In this document: piece after piece, positions 9,663 through 18,237 of the stretch
Position numbering within the stretch: position 1 is the first letter of the stretch
Layout: the number at the start of each line of letters is the position of its first letter
Source of the DNA: Persicobacter psychrovividus
GTDB taxonomy: Bacteria > Bacteroidota > Bacteroidia > Cytophagales > Cyclobacteriaceae
Assembly: GCF_036492425.1 (NCBI RefSeq)
Contig: NZ_AP025292.1
Span: forward strand, 2,294,001 to 2,358,000
Length of the DNA: 64,000 bases
Direction of reading: 5' to 3'
Program-made: the position numbers and the translations under genes
The notes under the pieces: generated by a model
What the model was told of the DNA's origin: nothing
The model's database searches: none
The model's input: the letters and a program-made list of their open reading frames with translations, nothing else

Positions 9663-10784
9663 ATGAATAAACTTCAAGCACAGCTTACCCTCTTATTTTT
9701 GCTTTTGCCTGCCGTGGTATTTGCGCAGGTTGATGGCCGGCAATATTTTCGTCTGGCAAAGGCAAAGTATGATCAAAAAGATTACAGCCAGGCTTTGGAG
9801 TATATTAACCAGTCGGTAGAAGCCGACAGCAGCTTTCTTAACGCTTTTCTGCTCAGGGCACAAATCTATGAAGCCCAGAGGAAGTACGCCAAGGGTATCA
9901 AGGATTACACTTTCATCATTGACCAAATTGGTAACAACAGCTCACAGAGTTTCAGTTATCTGTTTGAGCGCGCCATACTGAGCAGAAAACGTAAAGATTT
10001 TAAAACAGCACTGAAAGACATCGACCAGGCGATAATGCTGAACCCCACTTATGCGAAAGCACATGCGGAAAAAGCCTATATCCTCTTTATGGAGCGAAAA
10101 CCAAAAATAGAAGCCCTCCAGGTGTTGGACGATGCCATTGAGCTCGATCCCAACAACCCTGACTTTTATCAAAAAAGGGCGTATTTTAATGCCACGACCT
10201 TGGACCTCCGCCTCGGCGAGCCCGATCTTTCTGCCGCTATTGTGGACATCAACAAAGCGATTGAACTTTCTCCCCGCAACAACGAACTTTACGCCTTCCG
10301 AAGGAAATTATACCAGCAGTCCAATCAGGACGATTTAGCGATTCAGGACCTTACCCGCTCCATCAGTTGGGGGGATTATGATGAAACCCAGCTTTTCGAC
10401 CGTGGCAAGCTGTTCATGAAAAGCGGCAAGGCTGATTTGGCCATCAAGGATTTTAATGCGGCCATCAAAAAAAATGACCAAAAAGGACAGTTCTACCGTT
10501 ACCTTGGCCTGGCCCTGCACAATCAGGCAAAATATCAGGAAGCCATCGATATGTTTACCTCGGCAATCAACCGTTTCGAGGGGCAAATAGACACCGTTGA
10601 CCGGCAAAATAATCACGACCTGTATTACCGCCTTACACAGTTATATGCCCAGGCTTACATCGAGCGAGGCATGTCGCGTATTCAACTGAATCACAACAAT
10701 GAAGCATGCTTCGATTTCCGCCAGGCATTGAAGTACAATGAAAAAATCGCCAACAGATACCTAAATCAGTACTGCGAACCGTAA
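9663..10784 (+). CDS. Secreted tetratricopeptide repeat protein
   Basis: 373 residues with a clear signal peptide (LLFLLLPAVVFAQ, cleavage after about residue 21). The mature part is a run of TPR units; several match the A-x-x-x-x-x-A-I-x-x-x-P pattern, for example KDIDQAIMLNPTYAKAHAE and VLDDAIELDPNNPDFY. Such proteins act as periplasmic or outer-membrane-associated scaffolds; the partner cannot be read from the sequence. It is flanked by the symporter and the ABC exporter, with separate 5' gaps, so operon membership is uncertain. Confidence 0.85.
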   Translation: MNKLQAQLTLLFLLLPAVVFAQVDGRQYFRLAKAKYDQKDYSQALEYINQSVEADSSFLNAFLLRAQIYEAQRKYAKGIKDYTFIIDQIGNNSSQSFSYLFERAILSRKRKDFKTALKDIDQAIMLNPTYAKAHAEKAYILFMERKPKIEALQVLDDAIELDPNNPDFYQKRAYFNATTLDLRLGEPDLSAAIVDINKAIELSPRNNELYAFRRKLYQQSNQDDLAIQDLTRSISWGDYDETQLFDRGKLFMKSGKADLAIKDFNAAIKKNDQKGQFYRYLGLALHNQAKYQEAIDMFTSAINRFEGQIDTVDRQNNHDLYYRLTQLYAQAYIERGMSRIQLNHNNEACFDFRQALKYNEKIANRYLNQYCEP

Positions 10785-10881
10785 TTTTGCTGCGACCTTA
10801 AAATAGCGAATAATTTTTTATGGTTCATATTTTTCATAATTTGCGCTCCGTTTTAACATTCTACTCCAACGAGTATTTTTA

Positions 10882-12717
10882 ATGAAAAATTATTTAAGAG
10901 TATTAGGTTTCGCAAGACCCGTAGGAATGAAGGTACCCGCTTATGTGGTATTCACTATTTTCCAGACGATCTTTAGCTTAATCAATTTTACATTATTGAT
11001 CCCGGTGCTGAATTTGCTTTTCGACCCTAAAAATGCGGCGGCAAACCCAGTAACGGCTTTACCTTCCTTTGCTTTTACAAAAGATTATTTCCTTGATCTT
11101 TTCAATTATTATTTCACCCACTTCATTCAGGTTTATGGCCCTGCGGGTGCATTAAAGTATGTTTGTGCGGTACTGATCGTTTCGAACTTACTGGCCAACC
11201 TGTTCCGATATTTAGGCGCACTGATATTGATCTCCATGCGTTCACAGGTGATTTACAACTTGAGACATTCGCTTTTCAAGAAAATCAACCAGCTTCATTT
11301 AGGCTTTTTCACCCATCACCCTAAAGGGGATTTGATCACCAGAATTACCTCGGATGTTACGGAAGTGGAAGCCTCGGTAGTCAATACCATGACGGTGGTT
11401 TTTAAAGAACCCATCCTGATCATCAGCTACTTCTTCTTGCTTTTCAGCATGTCGTCCAAGCTTACCCTGACGGCTTTGTTGGTACTGCCAGTTTCTGGGG
11501 GAATCATTGCCAGCCTGGCCAAGAAACTTAAAAGTGTTTCGCAGGATCACGCCATCTCTTTTGCCTCTATCATGAGCCAGCTGGATGAATCCCTTGGAGG
11601 GATCCGAATCATCAAAGCATTTGGTGCTGAAGGCTTTATTGGCAAACGATTTGACACAGAGTTGAACCGATTCAGAAAATTGACCATTACCTATGCCTCC
11701 CGCAGCGAAGGCGCCAGTCCACTCTCAGAATTCCTCGGTGTTTTCGTGGTCATAGGCTTGTTGTACATTGGCAGCTCGATGATCCTGAAGGACGAACCAG
11801 AAATTTCCGGATCGGTATTCATCTCATTCATGATTATCTTTTCACAGGTACTTACTCCTGCCAAAAATATTTCAAAATCTTTCTCCAACATCCATAGGGG
11901 ATTGGTTTCCGCCAACAGGATTTTCACTTTACTGGACACTGACCCAGCCATTAAAAACACGCCTCAAGCCATTGAGAAAGGGAAGTTTAATGACAAAATC
12001 AGCTTTAACAATGTCCACTTCAGTTATGATGACTCGGAAGAAGAAGTTATAAAAGGGGTCTCTTTTGACATTAAAAAAGGGCAAACCGTTGCATTGGTGG
12101 GACCTTCCGGAGGAGGAAAATCTACCCTGGCCGATTTACTGCCACGCTTCTTCGATATTCAGAAAGGAAGTATCACCATTGATGGGCAGGACATCTCTAA
12201 GCTGACGATCGAAAGCCTGAGAGAAGAAATGGGAATTGTATCGCAAGAGTCGGTGCTCTTTAATGATACCATCCATAATAATATTGCATTCGGTATTCCA
12301 AACACCTCGAGGGAACAAGTGATGGAGGCGGCAAAAATTGCCAATGCTCACCAGTTTGTTTCTGAAATGGAAGATGGCTACGACACCATTATCGGTGAAC
12401 GCGGGTCAAAACTTTCCGGTGGCCAGCGCCAGCGCATCAGTATTGCACGCGCCGTTTTGAAAAATCCGGAAATCCTGATCCTTGATGAAGCAACAAGTGC
12501 GCTGGATACAGAATCTGAAAAACTGGTACAGGATGCGCTGAATAAGCTGATGAACAATAGAACGGCCTTTGTTATTGCCCACCGACTGAGTACCATTCAG
12601 CATGCACATCAAATTTTGGTGGTGCAACATGGTACCATTGTCGAGCGAGGGACACATACTGAACTATTGGAACGCGACGGGCTCTATAAAAAACTGCAAG
12701 ACTTGCAGGCGACCTAA
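10882..12717 (+). CDS. ABC transporter, permease/ATPase fusion (MsbA-like exporter)
   Basis: 611 residues in the half-transporter layout: six-helix membrane domain (about 1-330) fused to an ATPase domain. Walker A is GPSGGGKST at 407-415, the signature LSGGQ at 511-515, and Walker B ends in the Asp535-Glu536 pair of LILDEATSALD; the H-loop is in IAHRLSTI. It works as a homodimer in the inner membrane. Best match by overall look is the MsbA/lipid exporter group of Bacteroidota, which flips lipid A core or other lipids outward, but multidrug or peptide export cannot be excluded. The ATG is 97 bases after the TPR gene. Confidence 0.9.
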   Translation: MKNYLRVLGFARPVGMKVPAYVVFTIFQTIFSLINFTLLIPVLNLLFDPKNAAANPVTALPSFAFTKDYFLDLFNYYFTHFIQVYGPAGALKYVCAVLIVSNLLANLFRYLGALILISMRSQVIYNLRHSLFKKINQLHLGFFTHHPKGDLITRITSDVTEVEASVVNTMTVVFKEPILIISYFFLLFSMSSKLTLTALLVLPVSGGIIASLAKKLKSVSQDHAISFASIMSQLDESLGGIRIIKAFGAEGFIGKRFDTELNRFRKLTITYASRSEGASPLSEFLGVFVVIGLLYIGSSMILKDEPEISGSVFISFMIIFSQVLTPAKNISKSFSNIHRGLVSANRIFTLLDTDPAIKNTPQAIEKGKFNDKISFNNVHFSYDDSEEEVIKGVSFDIKKGQTVALVGPSGGGKSTLADLLPRFFDIQKGSITIDGQDISKLTIESLREEMGIVSQESVLFNDTIHNNIAFGIPNTSREQVMEAAKIANAHQFVSEMEDGYDTIIGERGSKLSGGQRQRISIARAVLKNPEILILDEATSALDTESEKLVQDALNKLMNNRTAFVIAHRLSTIQHAHQILVVQHGTIVERGTHTELLERDGLYKKLQDLQAT

Positions 12718-12863
12718 AATATTTGTGTAATACTCACAAAAATGATGTATAATAGGCGAATATTTTATATTTTTCGTATGAAGTAAGGAATTGGCTGCTT
12801 TGCCAAATCAATTCTTACCCATATAAGTTATCTTACCTATAGATTTAGCACCTTAGTATCACG

Positions 12864-13199
12864 ATGAAAGGTTTTGCCCGAATAATACATATACTTTTTT
12901 TCCTAATCATGTTGGTCATGTTCTTTTTTGGACTGCGCGCCGCAGACTATGCCCTGCATTTTCTGGAATACTTTGATTATATATGGATAGGGATGACCTT
13001 CGTCTTTGTCATTTACCTGCTGGCCGCTGGGGCGACCATCAGTGCGTTTTTCCGCAAGAACAAAGAAATTAAGGCCCTGAAAAAGGAAAATACTTCACTG
13101 AAAGCTAAGATGTTTGATCTGCATGAAGAGAATAAGGAGCAAACTGAGCAATTAAAGCTCAAGAGGGAAAACCCGCCTGCTCCTCCTCTTGAGGAATAA
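12864..13199 (+). CDS. Small membrane protein with cytoplasmic coiled coil
   Basis: 111 residues, no family recognised. Two hydrophobic helices at about 5-25 and 41-62 are followed by a charged heptad-like stretch (KNKEIKALKKENTSLKAKM and on) and a proline-rich end (PPAPPLEE). The layout resembles LapA-like small membrane proteins, but I see no decisive motif. It ends 24 bases before yifB on the same strand and may be co-transcribed with it. Confidence 0.7.
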   Translation: MKGFARIIHILFFLIMLVMFFFGLRAADYALHFLEYFDYIWIGMTFVFVIYLLAAGATISAFFRKNKEIKALKKENTSLKAKMFDLHEENKEQTEQLKLKRENPPAPPLEE

Positions 13200-13223
13200 A
13201 AGACAAACTTAGCCCAACCCTGC

Positions 13224-14759
13224 ATGCTCGCAACAACCTATGGCAGCGCTGTATATGGAGTAGATGCCCAAATTATTACGATTGAAACAAGCGTCGGTGA
13301 CGGCGCGAAATTCTTTATTGTAGGACTTCCTGACATTGCCGTTAAGGAAAGCCAGCAACGGGTAGAGGCCGCCCTGAAATACAATGGCTTCTTTATGCCA
13401 CGAAACAACGTGGTGGTCAATATGGCACCCGCAGACTTGAAAAAAGAAGGTGCCGCCTATGACCTCCCCATCGCCCTGACCATCCTTAATGCCTCGGGGC
13501 AGCTCAATGCATCCATTGCTGATTACCTGATCATGGGCGAACTGTCGCTCGATGGAAAGGTACGCCCCATAAAAGGTGCCCTACCAATGGCTGTGGCAGC
13601 TCGGCAAGCAGGATTCAAAGGATTTATTCTCCCAAAATGTAACGCCAACGAAGCTGGAATTGTCAATCAGCTTGAGGTGATTGGCGTGGACCATATCAGT
13701 GAGGCCGTTCATCATCTATCAGGCAAAAAAATCATCCCCCCGACGATCATAGAAACCCGTGAAGTATTCTACAATGAAAACACGGCTTTCTCGGTAGATT
13801 TTGAAGAAGTTCAAGGCCAGGAAAATGTAAAAAGGGCACTGGAAATTTCTGCCGCTGGCGGACACAATTTAATCATGATTGGCCCTCCGGGAGCAGGAAA
13901 AACCATGCTTGCCAAACGTTTACCGACCATCCTCCCGCCATTGAACCTCTCTGAAGCACTGGAAACCACCAAAATCCACTCCGTAGCGGGAAAACTCAAA
14001 ACTGATTCAAGGCTCATTGCTCAACGACCATACCGTGCGCCGCACCACTCTATTTCAGATACCGCATTGGTGGGCGGTGGTACCATCCCGCAGCCTGGGG
14101 AGATTTCCCTGGCTCACAATGGCATTTTATTTCTTGATGAACTGCCAGAATTCAAAAGGACAGCGCTTGAAGTCATGCGCCAGCCGTTGGAGGATCGAAC
14201 GGTTAATATTTCAAGGGCAAAGCTTAGCGTAAGTTTCCCTGCAAATTTCATGTTGATTTCTTCCATGAACCCATGCCCCTGCGGGTATTTTAATCACCCA
14301 GAGAAAGAATGTGTCTGCAATCCTACGCAAAGATCAAGGTATCTGGCCAAAATCTCTGGTCCCCTACTCGACCGCATCGATTTACATGTAGAAGTTACTC
14401 CCGTAAATTTTGATCAATTGACCTCCAAGCGGAAAACGGAAAAAAGTGAGCACATCAGGGAAAGGGTGTTGAAATCAAGGACAATACAGAGCCTGCGTTT
14501 TGAGAACATTGAGCATGTACACTGCAATGCCATGATGTCATCAAATATGGTTCGGAAATATTGTGAAATCGATGATCAGGGAAAAGCCTTACTCAAAAAT
14601 GCGATGCAAAAACTCGGTCTTTCTGGTCGGGCATTTGACCGGATCCTGAAGGTGGCACGAACGATTGCGGACCTTTCTGCCAGCGAAAAAATAGCCGTCA
14701 ATCACCTTGCTGAAGCCATACAATACCGTAGCCTCGACCGCAGTATGTGGACTTCATAA
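13224..14759 (+). CDS. YifB/ComM family Mg-chelatase-like AAA+ ATPase
   Basis: 511 residues, the full ComM/YifB length. Residues 1-180 are the ChlI-type S5-fold domain (VEAALKYNGFFMPRNN, APADLKKEGAAYDLPIAL). The AAA+ core has Walker A GPPGAGKT at 220-227, Walker B ILFLDELPEF, and the cysteine cluster SSMNPCPCGYFNHPEKEC. The C-terminal helical lid has LSGRAFDRILKVARTIADL. ComM homologues are hexameric helicases that promote branch migration during natural transformation in some bacteria. The family assignment is firm; that role here is inferred. Confidence 0.94.
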   Translation: MLATTYGSAVYGVDAQIITIETSVGDGAKFFIVGLPDIAVKESQQRVEAALKYNGFFMPRNNVVVNMAPADLKKEGAAYDLPIALTILNASGQLNASIADYLIMGELSLDGKVRPIKGALPMAVAARQAGFKGFILPKCNANEAGIVNQLEVIGVDHISEAVHHLSGKKIIPPTIIETREVFYNENTAFSVDFEEVQGQENVKRALEISAAGGHNLIMIGPPGAGKTMLAKRLPTILPPLNLSEALETTKIHSVAGKLKTDSRLIAQRPYRAPHHSISDTALVGGGTIPQPGEISLAHNGILFLDELPEFKRTALEVMRQPLEDRTVNISRAKLSVSFPANFMLISSMNPCPCGYFNHPEKECVCNPTQRSRYLAKISGPLLDRIDLHVEVTPVNFDQLTSKRKTEKSEHIRERVLKSRTIQSLRFENIEHVHCNAMMSSNMVRKYCEIDDQGKALLKNAMQKLGLSGRAFDRILKVARTIADLSASEKIAVNHLAEAIQYRSLDRSMWTS

Positions 14760-14876
14760 GCACTCTTCAGGCTATTGCGGCAAAGCTGTTCACCGATGAT
14801 TCCATGCTTATATCCATAATAATATAAGTATATCCGACAAGCCTTCATCGCAATCAACTGGAGTAATATATAGCCG

Positions 14877-14904
14877 TTTTTTATCACAATTAGGTGATAA
14901 AAAA
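14877..14904. promoter_or_regulatory. 11-bp perfect inverted repeat just upstream of the TonB receptor start
   Basis: TTTTTTATCAC (14877-14887) and its exact complement (14894-14904) with a 6-base spacer, ending 6 bases before the ATG at 14911. It could be the yifB terminator in the 5' leader, an mRNA hairpin limiting receptor translation, or a protein operator. The sequence alone does not decide between these. Confidence 0.5.
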
Positions 14905-14910
14905 CACAAC

Positions 14911-17193
14911 ATGCGACAACTCTATTCTACATTAATATTAATTCTTTTCATTTTTCCCACTTTTGCCATTGCGCAAGAAGGTGTAATATTGAATGGAATT
15001 ATCTATGATGCACAGACCAACACCCCTGTGCCCTTTGCACATATTATTGTAGATGAACAGCGGAATGTGATTACCTCAGATGCCGTTGGTGCTTACAACT
15101 TTACGGGTCAGCTGAATCAGCTTGTTACCATTCAAAGTATTGGCTACAGTTCAAAGACCCTCCGCCTGGAACAAAATCACCAGATATACCTTGAGCCACA
15201 GACGACCCAACTACAAGAGGTGGTGATTACCGCTCAAGAGCAGGAGATCAGTCGGCTAAATCGGCCAAGCAAAGAAATTACGATTGCAGAACTTCAGGAG
15301 CTTCCTCAGTTTATGGGAGAGGTGGACATCATTAAACATGTACAAATGCAATCGGGTGTTTCGCAGGTAAGTGAAGGCTCTTCAAGCTTCTTTGTACGGG
15401 GCGGAAGTTCCGATCAGAATTTGATTCTTCTCGATGGCGTACCCGTCTATGAGGTTTCTCACCTTTTTGGTATCATTTCGGTGTTCAATCCCGACATTCT
15501 GGCCTCTTCAGATCTTTACAATGGTGGTATTCCTGCACAGTTCGGCAGCCGTTTGTCATCGGTGCTTGACGCCAAAACCACTCGACCGGATTTAGAGCGT
15601 TTCACGATGAAAGGCGGGATTGGCGTTTTGGCTTCCCGACTCAATGTATCTACACCCATCGTTAAGGAAAAACTGGCCATCAGCATGAGTGCAAGACGTT
15701 CCTATATTGACTTGTTCCAGAAAAAATTAGGGCCTCCGGAAGCGCAAAAGAACTTTATTCATTTCTCAGACCTTTACGGGCAAATCCTCTATCAGCCTAC
15801 AGATAAAGACAAGATTCACTTCTCCGCCTATTATGGGCAGGATCAGTTTACCTCTCAAGAAAATTTCGCCTTTTCATGGGGAAATCAATTGATGCAAATC
15901 AGCTGGGAGCATTATTTCAACAGTGGCATATTCTTACGTTCAGGGATCAACCATAGCCGTTTTGGTTTTCAAATGGATAATCCTTCAGACCCTCAACTCG
16001 CTTTCCTTTGGGAAAATGAAGTTTCAAAAACGCAATTGTTTACAGAATTGAATTGGGAGTTTTCTAAAAGCAGTTTACAGGTCGGCTTACAGGCCAATTA
16101 CAGCCATTATAAACCCGGTGAAGTCAGCCCTATTTCGACCTTCAGCCAGTTTTTGGAGTTCAACCTGCCACAGTATCACAACACGGAATATTCACCATAT
16201 ATTCAGCAGCAGTTTCAGTGGAACAACGTGCAGCTCGCCATGGGCGTTAGAGCCTCCATTTTCCAGCACATTGGTCCCTGGGAAGATCCAAAAAGCAATC
16301 AGTCTACCGCAATTAAAGACTTGGTGCCAGTTCATAACTACTATCATCTTTCGCCACGGGTAAATTTACATTATCAGCCTGCCAATGAACTGGATTTGTT
16401 TTTTACTTATCAAAAAATGTATCAACCAGTACACCAGATCACCAACGGAACCATCCCATTGCCTTTCAATACCTGGATTCCAAGCTTTAAAGACCTTGCC
16501 CCTCAAACAGCAACACAGATTACCATTGGCGCAACACAGAAAATCAGCCAAGGCTATGAATTAAAAGTCGAAAGCTTTTTTAAGCTGATGAGGAATGTCA
16601 GTGAATTTTCCGACAACGCACAGACGATTGGAAATCCAGAATTGATTTATGATGTCAGACAAGGTAATGGATACGGCAGAGGCATAGAAGCAAGTTTGTC
16701 AAAAACCAGCGGAAAGCTAAAGGGGCAAATTAACTACACTTACTCTCGAAGCAGCAGAACAATCGAGGGGGTAAACCAGGGAAAACAATATCGGACTTCT
16801 TTCGACAGACCGCATATTTTAAACCTGTGGATGAGCTATAAATTTAACCCACAGTGGAGTGTCGGCGCTACTTTTCAGTATGCCTCGGGGCGTCCAACGA
16901 CCCTGCCATCAGGGAAATACAAATTCAGAGGTTACAGCCTGAATTTCTTCCCGCAAAGGAACAACTACACGATGCCAGACTTTCATCGTCTGGATCTTTC
17001 GGCCACCTATCGACCAAAATCCAACGATAAACACCGATTCAAAAGTTCTTTCAGTTTATCGATTTACAATACCTATAATCGCAAAAATCTCTTTACCATT
17101 TTTGCTTCCCAGGACAGAAGCGGCCAACCAGTATTCAAGCAAATTTATTTGTTCCCTGTAATGCCTACTTTAACCTATAATTTTGAATTCTAA
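14911..17193 (+). CDS. TonB-dependent outer-membrane receptor with carboxypeptidase-regulatory domain
   Basis: 760 residues. Signal peptide ends at FPTFAIAQ (residue 22). A CarboxypepD_reg-like beta sandwich follows (about 25-100; GIIYDAQTNTPVPFAHIIV), then the plug (about 120-230; FFVRGGSSDQNLILLDGVPV and PAQFGSRLSSVLD), then the 22-strand barrel ending in a C-terminal Phe (PTLTYNFEF). It is the smaller FecA/BtuB-size type rather than the roughly 1000-residue SusC type. The stop overlaps the start of the DUF4249 gene by one base, so the two are translationally coupled. TonB-receptor/DUF4249 pairs recur in Bacteroidota; the substrate is unknown. Confidence 0.93.
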   Translation: MRQLYSTLILILFIFPTFAIAQEGVILNGIIYDAQTNTPVPFAHIIVDEQRNVITSDAVGAYNFTGQLNQLVTIQSIGYSSKTLRLEQNHQIYLEPQTTQLQEVVITAQEQEISRLNRPSKEITIAELQELPQFMGEVDIIKHVQMQSGVSQVSEGSSSFFVRGGSSDQNLILLDGVPVYEVSHLFGIISVFNPDILASSDLYNGGIPAQFGSRLSSVLDAKTTRPDLERFTMKGGIGVLASRLNVSTPIVKEKLAISMSARRSYIDLFQKKLGPPEAQKNFIHFSDLYGQILYQPTDKDKIHFSAYYGQDQFTSQENFAFSWGNQLMQISWEHYFNSGIFLRSGINHSRFGFQMDNPSDPQLAFLWENEVSKTQLFTELNWEFSKSSLQVGLQANYSHYKPGEVSPISTFSQFLEFNLPQYHNTEYSPYIQQQFQWNNVQLAMGVRASIFQHIGPWEDPKSNQSTAIKDLVPVHNYYHLSPRVNLHYQPANELDLFFTYQKMYQPVHQITNGTIPLPFNTWIPSFKDLAPQTATQITIGATQKISQGYELKVESFFKLMRNVSEFSDNAQTIGNPELIYDVRQGNGYGRGIEASLSKTSGKLKGQINYTYSRSSRTIEGVNQGKQYRTSFDRPHILNLWMSYKFNPQWSVGATFQYASGRPTTLPSGKYKFRGYSLNFFPQRNNYTMPDFHRLDLSATYRPKSNDKHRFKSSFSLSIYNTYNRKNLFTIFASQDRSGQPVFKQIYLFPVMPTLTYNFEF

Positions 17194-18107
17194 TGAGATA
17201 CTTATACCTGATCATTTTACCCGCTTTGTTAACCCTGTTTTCCTGTGAAGAAATTATTGATATCGATATTCCTCTGGAACAAAATGTACCCATTATTGAA
17301 GGTTTGATTTCTACACAGGAGAATGAATCCTACTTTAAACTGAAGTATGCCTACAACTTTTACGAGGATGAAGACAGTGTGCCATTCATTAAAGATGCGC
17401 AGATTGTTGTAAAAGAGGTGCATCAGGGGCGTATTCAAGAATACCCATTTGTTTGGGACGAGGATTTGGAGCGTTATATTATCGATTACGAGGGGACGTT
17501 TACAGGTAAAGTGGGTGCGGAATACCAAATGTATATTCTGTGGCAGGGAAAGGAATATATCGCACGGGATAAAATGCCTACCAATGATGTAAAAGTAACC
17601 CTGAGAACGGAGGTGAACCAGCACCGCCTGAATGCCCTAATCAATTTTCAGGGTAGTGGCTTTGGCGATGGCCGTATATTTGATTTGTTTGTAAATTTCA
17701 ATGAGCCAGCAGATGAACGAAATTACTATCAGATTCACTTCCCGACAAGTGCCAATGGAGTAAAAACATCTATCATCTATTTATATGACGATCAGCTTTT
17801 CTCTTCTTCCCTAAAGGATTTTCAGGCGCCACAGACCTACACGCCGAATTCCAGGGCAACTATTGATGTATATTCCTATTCAGAAGAAACCTTTGCTTTT
17901 TTCAAGGATGTACAGGGAGGGATCAACAATCCTGGAGGGCTATTTTCAGCCATCCCCTCCAATCCACAAACCAATATTCAGTCTAACAGCGAAACCCTTG
18001 GCTATTTTTTGGTGGCCAATGTTGTTTCTGAAAGCATTGTTGCGGAAGCCGACTCCGTGACACTCGAATTATATAATCAGGCGATTGAAGGCTACGAGGC
18101 ACCATAA
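17193..18107 (+). CDS. DUF4249 lipoprotein, partner of the TonB receptor
   Basis: 304 residues. N-terminal lipoprotein signal with Cys18 in LLTLFSCEE, followed by the DUF4249 opening (IIDIDIPLEQNVPIIEGLI), where the mature protein begins as a beta-rich domain. DUF4249 proteins are surface or periplasmic lipoproteins almost always encoded next to a TonB-dependent receptor, in a manner like SusD, though not homologous to it. The start overlaps the receptor stop (TAATG). No enzymatic motif is visible; ligand capture for the receptor is the likely role. Confidence 0.9.
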   Translation: MRYLYLIILPALLTLFSCEEIIDIDIPLEQNVPIIEGLISTQENESYFKLKYAYNFYEDEDSVPFIKDAQIVVKEVHQGRIQEYPFVWDEDLERYIIDYEGTFTGKVGAEYQMYILWQGKEYIARDKMPTNDVKVTLRTEVNQHRLNALINFQGSGFGDGRIFDLFVNFNEPADERNYYQIHFPTSANGVKTSIIYLYDDQLFSSSLKDFQAPQTYTPNSRATIDVYSYSEETFAFFKDVQGGINNPGGLFSAIPSNPQTNIQSNSETLGYFLVANVVSESIVAEADSVTLELYNQAIEGYEAP

Positions 18108-18173
18108 AGTAAGTCAGATAGATAATTCGGTGGCCAAAAAAGGAAAGTATCACATCCCAATATGAGGTTCGTA

Positions 18174-18204
18174 TTTGAATCTGATAAACTTTCTTTTAGT
18201 TTTG
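18174..18204 (+). promoter_or_regulatory. Consensus promoter of the OmpA-family gene
   Basis: TTTG (18174-18177), exactly 19 bases, then TAGTTTTG (18197-18204): a full match to TTTG-N19-TAnnTTTG. Predicted start near 18211, 27 bases before the ATG. Confidence 0.7.
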
Positions 18205-18229
18205 TCTTATACTACACTGTAGACAAAAC
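18199..18229. promoter_or_regulatory. Inverted repeat overlapping the -7 box (candidate operator)
   Basis: GTTTTGTCT (18199-18207) and AGACAAAAC (18221-18229) are a perfect 9-bp inverted repeat with a 13-base spacer. The left arm lies on the -7 element and the predicted transcription start falls in the spacer. The left arm would therefore not be in the mRNA, which argues for a DNA-binding site rather than an RNA hairpin. Confidence 0.5.
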
Positions 18230-18237
18230 ATCAATCT

